Source of the DNA: Delphinapterus leucas | Lineage: Eukaryota; Chordata; Mammalia; Artiodactyla; Monodontidae | Assembly: GCF_002288925.2 (NCBI RefSeq) | Contig: NW_022098022.1 | Coordinates: 496,001-560,000 of the forward strand | Length of the DNA: 64,000 nucleotides | Direction: 5' to 3' | Shown here: positions 46,716 through 59,026 of the stretch, piece by piece | Layout of the letters: every line of letters starts with the position of its first letter | How positions within the stretch are numbered: position 1 is the first letter of the stretch | Notes under the pieces: generated by a model | Told to the model about the DNA's origin: nothing | Databases searched by the model: none | Seen by the model: only the letters and a program-made list of their open reading frames with translations | Translations under genes and position numbers: made by a program

Positions 46716-47315
46716 GAAGCTAAGAACTCAGGGCAGCCCAGCTTCCACTGCGAACTGCAATCCCCATCAAGCGAGCTAGCTGCCTTCTCTCTGTATCCTC
46801 CCCACAGCGGAGCACAGGGCTTTGGGTACCGTGGGCACCCACGAGTGTTTGCTTTAACTGAACTCAGCTATGCCATCTGAAACCATAACTCTTCACTTTT
46901 GTCATACATGCTAGATTTGACTCCCACACAGAGGTGTGCTTCTCCACGATCATGCGATAGAACCCCTCAAGCCTTGCCGTTGCGATCAAATTAGGTGAGT
47001 CCATACGTAGGCGTGTGTACTACGATCCCGGCATCACCAAGCTCTCTTGGTTTCACACGCTGAAGATTCCTCCTTGGGAAATTTTCTTCTGAATTAAAAA
47101 TCTTAAATCATATGTATCATCATATATTTATGTGATTTGCTTTATACACATATTGTATCACAGACAAGCAAACACTGAAAATGTTTGGAATAAAAGTCGA
47201 CTGTGCTCATATTCACATTCAAAATCTAATTGTTGAACAAAGAGAGTTTGAGAGTTTTTGCAAAGGTCAAGTGTAGGGTTTCTAATGGGAAATAGGAGAG
47301 GTACTAAACTACAAA
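46716..47315. other. Unique DNA
   Basis: Nothing recognised. Confidence 0.4.
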
Positions 47316-47319
47316 TGTG

Positions 47320-47445
47320 TAATAGGTTGGGTGACCATTTAATTTAATGACCAAACCAAGACACCTACCTGTAAGAGTGAAAGGAGCCAGTATTGATTAT
47401 ATTAGAACAACAGAGAAACCTGAACTGTCCCAGGGATGCTCTCCT
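47320..47445 (+). mobile_element. Old DNA-transposon-like relic
   Basis: 'gttgggtgaccatttaatttaatgaccaaaccaagacacc' ... 'agtgaaaggagccagtattgatt' ... 'gaacaacagagaaacctgaactgtcccagggatg' matches one arm of a frequent ancient mammalian repeat whose ends read 'gggtgaccat'. The family name is not certain. Confidence 0.45.
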
Positions 47446-48679
47446 GCGTTCTGGATTTGGGGAAATGCACAATTCTAACCATACAGCACTGTAGCTCCAA
47501 CAAAGGTTTTCCCTTTTTCCCACCAATCCACCTGTGTCTAGCATTTTCAACTGTTATTGTCTTTAGATTTGATAACATATTAGGATACCATTCAGCATAA
47601 TATAATATCACCACAATACTTGATTTTCCCCAGATGAGGTTCACAGAAAACAAAAAAAAAGCTGACCAAAAAACAAGCTGAACGCAGGGAAGGAGAGGGT
47701 CTGATGTCCACCCCTCCCGGGTTGGCACCCTGACTGGTTCAGCTCCGCCACGCTGCTCTTCCAGCGCTTCATCACCAACTCAACTAGTCTGAGCTCACGT
47801 CTGAATTTGTATTTTCAAAACGTGTCTGCTCATTACATTTATTGCATTCTGAATATTTAAAACGGACGTAAATAGTTTAAGGAGAAAATATCAAGGGCCT
47901 GAAATGAATATCTTTAAATATAATGCAATCAGGTAGATATTTTTGCAATGTTTGGTGACATTAATGTGGTGATACTGAGTGACTGCGGACAATTAGCCAG
48001 AAGATGGAGCAGAGGTCTTGTAAGAAAATTACTCCCAGGTGACAAAACATTGAAAATTCAATTACACTCCGTTTATTATAGGCTTACATTAGCAACCATC
48101 TTCCTAATAAAGACCTGATAATACACAAATTAATGGGAACGCAGGGGAGGACTTTTAGAAATATTTTTTCTTCTTATAGGATTCTACAGTATTGATTTCT
48201 AAAGTGCTCCAAATGACAGTGTAAAGCTTGCTGGAGAAAATTCTTAACATAAATTATATGCATAAGAACATAAGATATATTGAAGTACTCAAGATTATGA
48301 AAATAACTTTAATGTATAACGACAACGTGCAATAAATTTAATGTTTAAAATTTCAAGTTATGCAAATGTATAAATCATTTAGGAAGGGAAATCTAGTGAA
48401 TGCAAATAAGAAAAAAAACATAATAAGGGCTGCACAAATGGTCTGAATTCTAATGAAAACAGTATGTCATGGAAGCCAATGCATTCATTCTCCTTTTTAC
48501 ACATGTGGTTTTAAAAATCATCCACAACATAAAGCTCTTTATAAAACATTTTTACAGGTCGGAGTATACAAATATTTACCTTCCCACCAAGAAGACCAAA
48601 GTGTTCATCTGTATTGAGATAAATTTCCCTCTTGTCTTCCTCCCACTATTTTCTTACATCATGGGAAGTTCAATGGACA
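47446..48679. other. Unique AT-rich DNA
   Basis: A 108-codon minus-strand frame (47402-47728) overlaps the relic above and is not protein-like. Nothing else seen. Confidence 0.4.
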
Positions 48680-48690
48680 CTTCATTTCTT

Positions 48691-48735
48691 TTTTTTTTTA
48701 AACATCTTTATTGGAGTATAATTGCTTTACAGTCG
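48691..48735 (-). mobile_element. 45-bp L1 insertion
   Basis: PolyT followed by 'aaacatctttattggagtataattgctttacag', the last ~33 bp of an L1 3' end in antisense. Exact 11-bp target-site duplication 'cttcatttctt' at 48680-48690 and 48736-48746. One of the shortest L1 insertions one can still prove. Confidence 0.92.
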
Positions 48736-48746
48736 CTTCATTTCTT

Positions 48747-51700
48747 CATTTGGTTGTTGAAAATTTTAACCTGGCACCTGTTTTGGGTGTAGCTCTTTCG
48801 TTACACAATCCTTGGAGTAGACTTAGAAGCCTAGTACCTCTTCTCTAGGCATTTCTGATAGAGGGAAGGGAAAAAGACAGGTAGATAGATAACTTCAAAA
48901 TAATGTAGTAAATGCTAAATGTCACGGAAGAACTACAGTGGCTAGACAATACGGGAAATTAGAGGCAGGCCAGCTATTTACACTTTGGGACAATGAAAAT
49001 GCAACGGTAATTAAGTGAAGCCACGGAAGATCGGCAGGATTTTGATCCGTAAAGAGTAGCTGGGAGGGTAATGCACATTGCCAACTTGGCATGGGGCAAG
49101 AAAGCACATGGTTCATTCACAAGATTGCAAACAATAAAGACGAGTCCATTATAATGACTTCATAAGGAACCTCAAGGAAAGAAGAGGAAGATAAATCACT
49201 TGGCGTTTAATTAACAGGAAAGATAAGCTTAGAGAACTGAAATCTTCCTAAAAAGGTCGATTCAACTTCTTTTCCGTCTTCTCTGATGAACAGACATTTT
49301 ATGGAGCCAGGAATCAAGAGAATTGGAGGAAAGAAATAAAAATTTCTAGAGGTAAGGAAAGTACAAAAGAAGGGCAGAAATTTGAATGAAGTAATATATA
49401 TGCTCCCTGTATACCAGGAACTAAGACTAGCTTTGAAATAAATAAACAGTTTGAATTTGACGAAAGTATATAGCAGTGAAAAGATTTCAAGTAGGTAAGA
49501 CAAAGTAATAATGTTGAAATTTTGGAAGTGATTTGGAAATGGTAAGTGGGAATAAAAAACAGAAAATTGAGCTCCACTTTGGCAAAGAGTTTTGATTGCC
49601 GTGATGAAAAATGTATAATGCAAGTCATGTGAGTTCATTTAAAAAATATTTATAGCAGTTTGTGTTTGGAAAATTTCTTTAAAAACTTCCATTTGCAGCT
49701 TTTGATGGCAGTAAGACTTTAAGCAGGAAGAGGAATAGAGAGGATATCAAGGCAGCAGCAGGAAGCCAACAAAGAAACAGCGGAATTCAAAATCAAATAT
49801 AACTTAGACACAGCCCGTGAAACAAAAAGGTTGGTGCCTCTGTTAGTAAGAGAACCACTCTGCTAAAGGGCTAACCTTTAGAGGGAAAAGGGGACATCTG
49901 AATGCTGTAATGCCCCAAAGAACGAGAAATTAATTCAAAAATACTAAAAGACACAAACGTGTGATAAAGAGGTGTGAAGTTACAAGTGTCTGGAGCTCCT
50001 AACAGAGTTATTACTAAGATTCTTCAATCTCAACCCTGGAAGGTCATAGCTTTCAGCTTTGTAGCCTCTGAAAAGTCAGAAACAATGCCTTAACCGTGTT
50101 CGTTGAATGAATAATTGAGAAAGGAAAACGTGGATAATGTATTTTCTCAAAGTGAGGGAATCTGAGATAAACTTCAAAAATGTTGTATACCTGGAAAGAG
50201 AAAATCAAAGAGAGGAACTTAGAAGACATCCTCTCAGTGTGGAAGTCGTGATGTCAAGAGCTCCCAAAAAAGTCCACTGAGCTGGCAGGAAGTAATGCCC
50301 TTCAAGTCTCGCTTCAGAGACTTCCAGGGAAAGGCTGATCAACTTGTCCGGGAAGACAAGGCCAAATAAAGCTGGAAAGGGCTTTCTGTTGGGCCTTCTC
50401 CATAACCCAGCAGGAGCTTCTCTGTCTTAATTTTGAGGAGGCAAAGAAAAATAAAACCTCCTGTCCAGAAAGCAATGGGAGCTACTGAAAGTAAGAGACG
50501 TTATCTTTCTGCGTAGGGGGTGGCGGTCTAAGGGGTGATAGGCATGTGACGTTGCCAGGACAGTCAAATTGGAAAGTCATGTGCTGATTTAACAATCGAT
50601 GAAGCAGGTTAATTAGAGGATTTAGTCCACAAGAATGTTCCTTCCAAATGGATTATTTTTTTCTTCGGTCTGGGGACAGATCACCACTACTTATTATACA
50701 AACACAAAATTTGAGGTCCTTGTGTTTTTAGTTATCCTTATAACATGACCCATTTTAAAATGCATCACAAATGTTTACAGTCTTTTGCATCTCTTGTATG
50801 TTTTACTACTACTAAAAAAAAACCCTCTGTTTTATGGATCAAGTGTCTGTTTGCAAACAAAATATTATTGGAAGAATATATTTTCCAGGTGGACTACAGA
50901 CGAAATAGAAATAATTCAAATACATTTAAAGCATAATGAAACAATCTGAAGTCATCAATGACAAAACCTGCTTTGTCAAGTATTCCTTAAAAATTGGTGA
51001 AGATATCAGTGTTGTACTTAATATAGAAAATATGCAAAGTATAGTTAAAAGAAACAGACTACCAGTTTATATTCTTCATAACATAATGAATCTGTTGACA
51101 GTATGTATATTGCTGTTATTTATAGTCCCATGGTGACAAGAAAATGTCAGCAATTACTGGCTACAATGACAGAACACAATTTATTCCTAATGATTTATAC
51201 CCCTTAGAAAAAAAAAAAAGCAGGCTACTAAAAGACAGCTACCATTCTGTTCCCCAACAGCAGTTTTCTAACTGGAAGTATGTTTGCAAAGAATAACAAG
51301 TTATTTTTGTTAATGAGGCTTTGCATAATTTACTTATATAACACCGTAAGTGACAAACTAAAATAAGGTACCCTAAGGTATATTTTTAAAACAGATCTAA
51401 CTGAAATATCATGTTTGTAGAGCAGGCTTTCCTCAACTAACATATCGTATTCCATTTTAAACCTAGATCTCTTCAAAGCTGCATGGACTTTCAGAGTGTG
51501 GGAAATAAGAATAAGGTACTAAGTCAGCCTTTCAAATAGACGTTTACTGCTCATCCTGGCTTATTAAGAACCGCAGGTTGAAAGAAACATGTATTTGAGT
51601 GCTCCAGTTATTTCGAAAGAAATTTACAGTGATGACAGGAAGCAGAAAGAGGGAGAGAGGGCCTGATAATTAATAAGCAGGAAAGTAAACTAGACATTAC

Positions 51701-52092
51701 AATACAATTGAACTAAATTAGTAAGATCAGAGGATGTGAGAAGACAGCCGTAAGTAAATTCTGATCTCGTAATCTGCAGGAGGAAATATGTTCTGGGAAA
51801 TAAGAGTTTCATGGAAAATTCCAAAGAAATCCAAAGTTGAAATTACAAAGAAATTTATGAAAAAGCAAGAGGAAGGGAAAAGTAACGAGTAATGGCTCTG
51901 TTGAGTGGTTCCAGTAACATCACAGTAAGACAGATCAGAATTGAATTAAAGGGCCATAAAAGGGAACTTAACCATTGAAAACATATTTTGAAGACAGATG
52001 CCAGGCTTTTTAACATACTGCTGATACATGTCCTAGGCACTAAAAATAACTGAGCAGAAATGTGATGTTACTGTCATTAACATGGTGCGAGA

Positions 52093-52095
<3 letters not shown>
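48747..52095. other. Unique AT-rich DNA, no gene supported
   Basis: Long stretch without recognised elements. Open frames at 49207-49638 (-, two overlapping), 50745-50936 and 50936-51136 (+) show no motifs and have the composition of AT-rich chance frames. Confidence 0.4.
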
Positions 52096-52143
<48 letters not shown>

Positions 52144-52164
52144 TGTGTGTGCGTGTGTGTGTGT
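52096..52164. repeat. Compound (AG)n(GT)n microsatellite
   Basis: About 23 AG units (52096-52141) run directly into GT units (to 52164) with a GC interruption. Explains the Ser-Leu run on the minus strand. Confidence 0.97.
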
Positions 52165-52907
52165 TTTGAGGTCCCCAGAAACCAAGGAGACATAATGAAT
52201 TGGGAAGACGCTCAGTGAATAATGAAAATGATTAGGTCTAGGAAGTAGGATCAATTCATCAAAGAATATGACTATTGGGACTAATTAGTTTTGAGAAAAG
52301 AAGGATAACAGTCTTGCTACTCAAGTATAAGAAGGATTATGACATGAAGATGAGGACCAAAATTGCTCCATTTCATGCCAAGAACTTAGGATAAAAGTCA
52401 TGAAAGAAATTCTAATTAAACACAGATCCAGGTAAATTCAGAAGCATCGCAATACCCAGTTCGGTTGTATCTCTCCAGACTTCCTGACGGAGAGCGAAGC
52501 TGGCGTCTCGCGAGTCTCTGTCAGACTTGCAGGTTGTGATATTCAAGTATCTGGCAGATTCTTTAGCCACACAAAACAGAATTGACTTGTAGAGATCATT
52601 TCCCCTAGAAACAAGCTGATAATCACATGAATATTCTTTCAGTGAAATAATAACCTGAGCCAGATTGTGTTTTGAGCCTGTAGTATCTCAAGAAAGACAC
52701 AGATAATAATACATGGGGAAGTTTGGGGTAGAAATGATTCATGTATGGAAATCAAGTATGACCATGGTCAAAACAAAAATGTACGTTCCACGCCAAATCT
52801 TTCTTTGAAAAGTGCATGAAAGAGGAAGAGACAATGTTATTGACTGTTTTTCGTTTGTTAAAACTGGCTTGATTATCTTTTTTAAAAGATTGAAATATTT
52901 AAGTAAT
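52165..52907. other. Unique DNA
   Basis: Nothing recognised. Confidence 0.4.
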
Positions 52908-52922
52908 GTCATTTTTGTTTTT

Positions 52923-53527
52923 GTTCTTTTAATTGAAGTATAGTTGACTTACATTAGTTTCACATGTATAACATAGTGATTCAATATTTTTATAGATTAT
53001 GCACCATACAAAGTTATTAAAATATCATTGACTATATTCCCTGTGCTGTACATTACATTCCTGTGACACTTATTTTATAACTGGTAGCTTGTCCCTTTTA
53101 ATCCCTTTCACCTATTTCACCCTTCCCTTTCTCCCCTCCCCTCTGGCAACGACTAGTTTGTTCTCTGTATCTGTGAGTCTGTCTTGTTTTGTTCTTTTTG
53201 TTCGTTTGTTTTGTTTTTTAGATTCTACATAAAAGTGAAAACATATAGTATTTGCGAGGATACAGAGAAAAGAGAACCCTCATGCACTGTTGGTAGGGAT
53301 GTAAACTGGTGCAGTCACTGTGGAAAACAGTATGGAGGTTCCTCAAAAAACTGAAAACAGAACTACCATATGATCTAGCAATCCCACTCCTGGGTATTAT
53401 CTGAAGAAAATAAAAAACACTAATTCGAAAAGACATATGCACCCCTATGTTCATTGAAGCATTATTTATAATAGCCAAGATATGGAAGCACACTAAGTGT
53501 CCATTGAAAGATGAATGGAGAAAGATG

Positions 53528-53569
<42 letters not shown>

Positions 53570-53671
53570 GAATATCACTCAGTCGTAAAAAAGACTGAAA
53601 TCTTGCAATTTGTGACAACATGGGTGGACCTAGAGTGTATTTTGCTAAGTGAAACAAGTCAGAAAAAGAAA
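52923..53671 (-). mobile_element. L1 fragment with 5' inversion (twin priming)
   Basis: 52923 to about 53257 is L1 3'UTR in antisense (T-rich end, 'attgaagtatagttgacttacattag', ... 'tagattctacataaaagtgaaaacatatagtattt'). About 53258-53671 is the end of ORF2 in sense ('ctcatgcactgttgg', 'atatgatctagcaatcccactcc', 'gtgaaacaagtcagaaaaagaaag'). In L1 coordinates the sense part ends exactly where the antisense part begins. Flanks 'gtcatttttgttttt' (52908-52922) and 'gttatttttgtattt' (53672-53686) are a probable decayed target-site duplication. An AC array (53532-53566) sits inside the ORF2 part. Confidence 0.9.
53532..53566. repeat. (AC)n microsatellite within L1
   Basis: About 17 AC units replace the 'tacatatata' stretch normally found before 'atggaatattactcag' in L1 ORF2. 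The array clearly arose after the insertion or in its source. Confidence 0.95.
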
Positions 53672-53686
53672 GTTATTTTTGTATTT

Positions 53687-54539
53687 ATCTATTAAACATT
53701 TAGGACCTGCTTGCCAGGTATGGCAAAATATTCACCAAAAACTTTCTTCCTTAATATCACTACTAAGCAAATTTCCTAAGCTTATATAATGAAATACCAT
53801 ACAATACTTATACTTAGATAAAACTCTTAGCAGTGAAACAAATTTATTTTAGGAATCTGAAATGACTGTGAAAACAAAAGATAACAAAACTTTGTAGGCA
53901 ATAATGTATTAGTTTAAGGGTCATAGTTCCACTCTTTGTAGATGTAATACTTAGACATACACAGAAGCAAAGGAAACTTGGATTATATTTGATTGATGCA
54001 AATAATGAATCTAATTTTTCTTGCTACTTTAGGTAGTTTATTATATTCTCATGCTTCATATCTTCGCTTCAATGGACTTATACTAACCCAAGGTGACTTT
54101 CCTCCCTTGAGGTAAATCCTCAAGAAAAAACTTTGCAACATTAGCTTTGTAAGGTTAACCAAAAATATAATAATGCATATTTTAAAAAAACTGTTTAATA
54201 AGGAGGCACAGTTTGAAGGAACTCAGACACAAAGACACTGGGTGAATGATCCAAGATAAAAAAAATGAGTTAATGATAGAATCAGAATAACAGCCCAGAT
54301 CTTTCCACTTCTAATCAAGTGTCCTTAGCACTGTGCCTATGAAACGCTTTTCTTAAAATAGGAGGATTATATCTTAGACTAAGAAGTGTGAAACAAATTC
54401 AACTACACAGAAGCTCAAGGTGACATGGAAGACATTTAAATTTATAAGACTTTTTCCTTCTCTTTGAAAAGTAGGTGATCTGAGGGGACCTACACTCTAC
54501 TATTGTCTAGATTCCAGGAGATCCCACATAAGAATAGGC
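53687..54539. other. Unique AT-rich DNA
   Basis: Nothing recognised. Confidence 0.4.
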
Positions 54540-54730
54540 TGTGTATTATAGTGGATTTGGAATTAGATGGTGGATTTCAACCCTGGCTTTGTCATTTAGT
54601 ACCCGTGGGACCTTAGCAAGATATTTGGAGTCTCTAAGTCTTAGTTTTCTTTCCTTGGTTAAATAGGGATAATACTAACCTCAAAAGGTGTCAGGCGGAC
54701 TACAATAGGTGCTCAATAAAATCCAAATAT
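54540..54730 (+). repeat. MIR SINE
   Basis: 'gaattagatggtggatttcaaccctggctttgtcatttagtacccgtgggacc', 'ggagtctctaagtcttagttttc', 'aaatagggataatactaacctcaaaagg', 'aataggtgctcaataaa'. Nearly complete. Confidence 0.9.
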
Positions 54731-56215
54731 CTGTCTCTGTCTCTGCCTCTCTCTCTATTCTACTCTGCCATCTGGATTTTCATAGAATGACTTTTCTAAA
54801 GAACAATAACCACAACGTTCACATCCAAAATCCTTACCGATTATCATTGTTGCAGAATGACTCTTTTTCCAAAATGCTTCTATAGAGTAGCGACACTTCC
54901 CATGGGATGTCGAAGTATTCTGGAGAATACAAAGTGTTCCAGGAATGATGGAATGTCATCAGAGCAAAATCAGAATTGGTTGGAGTAGGAAGATTTTTGT
55001 GGGTGAAAACTTCTAATTAAAAAAGGATAAGAAATGTATTTCATGGAAAGGGTCAACCTAAGTGCTGACTCTTTCTGATATTTCTTCAGGAGATGAAATC
55101 TTGCCTGACAGCTGTCACCTATCACTGAGCTATACATTTAGTACAAACTACTTGAAATATGGTGGTAGTAACCAGGACTCATGGATATATATGGCAATAT
55201 TCTTATCCCTTAAAGTACAAACTTTTCACCTTCCAATAAATTCCTTTTCATCAATTTTTATCCCTTTAGCAATCACTCTTGGGATAGGTAAAATTATGAG
55301 AATACTTTAAAGAAACATCGTTCCTCTTCTGCTCCTCTGCACTAATCTCATGAGATTTTGAGATAAAATAATAAGTACATTCAATGTGCTAATGGTGAAA
55401 CCATGAAGCTCACATCTAGACCCTTACAGATGCAAGTGCGGACAACAAGAGCTACTGGAATGTAAGTCCTTTGCCTTTACAGCATTGAAGTGCTCACTGG
55501 CCCAGCGTTAGGGCACCGCTGTGCCTTTATCAAGCCATCTACAGAACTCAACTGTCCTGACATAAAATCCTAATCAAGACTGAGACCCATTGGCGGAAGG
55601 GGAATAAGGTTTACTACTAATAATTTTGCAGCCTCCTTCCTTGTACCATCATGGTGTTATCCAGTGGTTCCCGTTGGGAATATGTCTGTTGCAAAACCCT
55701 CATTATAGCCATGGCAAAGATATTAAGTCAAGAAGTACAGGAAATCTATTTTACGCAGTGATTGTTTTGAGATTTGGCAGGAAGCAACTAAAATGTATGG
55801 GGATAAAATATTTTCAGACTCTGTTCTTCAATTGCTAAGGCTCTTACTCTAGTAGTAAATTAGTGCACTGGAATAGCATGAAATAGGATTCTTGCTGGAT
55901 ACTGTATGGTAACTGAATGTCTTGTTCTACGGGATGATTCAGGAAAAATGAGGAAATAACTGTCTCTTTTGAGTCTATACCAGATCTGCTATTATTCACT
56001 GTCCATTTTGTTTTCTAATAAAACCACTGCATATTCCCTTAAATGCACATCGATTTTTAGTTTTCGGTAACATCTTTTTCACACTGTTTACTGTTTCACG
56101 GACTGCAATATGCACTCTTCTGTACGACAGCTTTATGTAATTGTGCAGATGACAGTCTGTTCAACTATCTTCCTATGGCCTTTCTTTTTTTATTTTCCTA
56201 CTACAGCAACATTTT
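54731..56215. other. Unique DNA
   Basis: No recognisable element. Open frames at 55062-55310 and 55626-55838 (+) have no protein features. Confidence 0.4.
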
Positions 56216-56880
56216 TCGAGGTTGTGCACTCATCTTTGACTCTTTATGTTTCTTTCTCACATAACAAAGTCCTGCCAACCCTGCTACAACTTGTTCCTGC
56301 CTCTCTATTCAACATAACGTCTTCCTAGTATATGTTGAACCATGGCTCATCAATTCCAAGTTGGCCTTCATACAGTCCATTCAACACTGCTTTAGGATGT
56401 CGACTGGACAGACAGGACCCACAGGGACAATCTCCGACCTATCAGCATGACATTTGCAGTTCTTCGCAAGCGGATTCCACTTAACTGTCAACTTTAACTT
56501 CCGGTGTTCCCCGAGGATTCTTCTAGAATCTATGGGTGGCCTCCTTGGAAGGCTACCATTGTTCGCTTGTGGCTTCCAAGCATTTCTTAAAGTTTTTCCA
56601 ACTGTAAGCATGCACTACTTTTCTGCCATATTTAAACATATTTTACCACCTTCAAAATCCTGCTGGAAGACTACTAATTCTGCAGAATCTTTCCTTTTTT
56701 AAACCTTTATCACTTTTCTCTTTTCAATGTGCAATTTAGCCATGTATTTCATCCAGTTGCTTTGTCTTCTAATTGTTTTCTCTTTGTAAAGCCCTGTATC
56801 TCCAAGTCCATAAGCTTGAGAGCAAAGGGTCCATTTTATTCCTTAAAAATATCTCTCAAAGTATTTAATATAAGGATGTT
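56216..56880 (+). repeat. Possible L2 relic
   Basis: 'tcatctttgactctttatgtttctttctcac' recalls the L2 ORF2 end, and 'tgtatctccaagtccataagcttgagagcaaagggtcc' recalls its 3' region. The sequence between is not recognisable. Low certainty. Confidence 0.35.
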
Positions 56881-58239
56881 CACAAAATATGTGCATAACG
56901 TATCCTGACTCTGCAGGTTTCATGCTTTATTTTTTAATGAAAAACAGATCTCAATAACTGCTTCTGATATTATATGTAACTTCCACAAACCTATTTAAGT
57001 CTGTTTTTCTACTACATTTTTTTGCAATGTCTAAAGGCTACACACTATACTGCTAGTGGTTAACTGTGCATTCCTGAAAACGTTTCTTTTTAGTCAGCAT
57101 TCTAGGTCTCTCAGAAACTACCAAACCTGAATTTAGTATCTAAAACTACTATGTATATAAGATATCTCACAAATTTTACCCCACTTCTTTAAAAAGATTT
57201 AACAGCACTAATTTTTATTGATGTCTCCTTGCCAAAATTTAAGTAGATTAGTATATATTTATTAGACATTATGAAGCATCCCCTAATTAAATTAAATGAC
57301 ATTTACAAAAGCAAATTATGTGAAGAAAATCAATATAAATTCCTACACCACAGACTATATCTAAAAATTCAGCTAAATTAAACATAAAAAAAGAAAAAGA
57401 AATATACAAAAGGGAAGAAAATAAAATCGTTATTTGTTCTAGGGGTAAAGTCAACATTTCTAAGCATAAAAAAGCATAAAAAAGTAAATAATATAATTGA
57501 CGACTATATTTTAAAGTTTCTAAAAAACTGTATCAAAAATAAAACAGTTTGGCCCATTAGGGAGGCCAAATAAATAATAAATAAATAAAACACAATTAAA
57601 CTGAGGAAAATATTTACAAAACACCAAGATTTAGATATTTTAAAAGAGACTGTTATTAAGATTCTTGTTTTGTGAAAACTATGCAATTCAATAAGAAAAA
57701 AATATGTATATAATGTACATGAATACCTACATCTCCTGTATCTTTTCCAGCAGCCTATGGATTGATGGAAAGAGTCTTACCTCCCACTGTTACTATCACC
57801 TTCTTTAAGTTTTTTTTATTTATTTAATAAGGATGTAGAAACTTTGTGGAAATGAACTTGCTACTCTGAGCTGGAGTAAATACAGATTTTCTTGGCACCT
57901 AGAATCTCTAATAAGGAGTGTATAGCTGTTTAAACGAGGTGGAATCCTGATAGAGTTGAAGACCTTACGTCTGTGCTGTGCCCCAGCTCTTTTATACTTG
58001 GAGTTCATGTCATTATTCATCACTACTGGGGAACTTACACATATGTCTATGAGCAGAAGGCCTGCATTTAAGGAGATGTTTATTTATATCAGGTCCTCCT
58101 GCAACCAAACCTGTCTCATCAAGGCCACATGTACACAAGGTGGAAAAAGGCAGAGTCAGCATCCTAATGTCCTTGAATGTCATCTCTTCTTTCAGTTTCC
58201 TGATGTCCTGGAAGACCCATTTCTCCATATACCCAACAG
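56881..58239. other. Unique AT-rich DNA
   Basis: Very AT-rich to about 57700. Small 'aaaaaagcat' repetition near 57466-57485. No gene recognised. Confidence 0.4.
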
Positions 58240-58788
58240 AATAATGGGCAAAGGGCATAAATTGGCAATTCATGATAGAAGAAATACAAACAATATACAC
58301 ACATATATGAGAATATATTCAATCTATTACTCAAATGAATATAAATTGCAACAGTAAGATACTATGTTTCCATCAAGTTGCCAAAATTTTAAAGCATGGC
58401 AACATTCCTTGTCAATGGCATGTGGAAAAAGACACATTTTCACACTTCTGGTGGGAAGGTAAATTGATACAGGTTTTTTTTGCAGGGCATTTTGACAGGG
58501 TATATCAAATGCTTTAAACTGTACGTAACTTTGGCTCTGATATTCCACTTCCAAGAATTCATCCTAAGGTATTAGGGGATACAGAATTAGGGGCAAAGAT
58601 TTAGCCACTAGAATTGTTATTACAACACGATTTACAAAAGTGAAAATTCAAACAACCTAGATGTTCAGAAGTAGTGGATATATTGAACAAATTATGATAA
58701 ATCACAGCATGGAAAACCATTATGTTGAAGAAGAATATCTAATAATGTGGAGGAACTTAGGTCAAAACAGAAATTGCAATTCTAATTT
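58240..58788 (+). mobile_element. Old L1M-type ORF2 3' end
   Basis: Blocks in L1 order: 'ataatgggcaaagggcataaa', 'ctcaaatgaatataaattgcaacagtaagatac', 'tctggtgggaaggtaaattgatacagg', 'ttccacttccaagaattcatcc', 'caaacaacctagatgttcagaag', 'gaacaaattatgataaatcac'. Many stops; an ancient fragment. It continues weakly after the SINE to about 59130. Confidence 0.82.
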
Positions 58789-58803
58789 AAAAATATATAC
58801 ACA

Positions 58804-59011
58804 GGGCTTCCCTGGTGGCGCAGTGGTTGAGAGTCTGCCTGCCGATGCAGGGGACATGGGTTTGTGCCCCGGGCCAGGAAGATCCCACATGCCGCGGAGC
58901 GGCTAGGCTCGTGAGCCATGGCCGCTGAGCCTGCATGTCTGGAGCCTGTGCTCTGCAATGGGAGAGGCCACAACAGTGAGAGGCCCGCGTACCGCAAAAA
59001 AAATAAAAAAT
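58804..59011 (+). mobile_element. CHR-type SINE, sense orientation
   Basis: The only plus-strand copy: head 'gggcttccctggtggcgcag', RNA polymerase III A-box-like 'tggcgcagtgg' (58816-58826) and B-box-like 'ggtttgtgccc' (58859-58869), A-rich tail at 58995-59011. Exact target-site duplication 'aaaaatatatacaca' at 58789-58803 and 59012-59026. Inserted in the old L1. Confidence 0.96.
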
Positions 59012-59026
59012 AAAAATATATACACA

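Noticed and set aside
58804..58875. tRNA-like sequence with A and B boxes
   Set aside because: It is the tRNA-derived head of a SINE. It has lost tRNA secondary structure and is flanked by target-site duplications.
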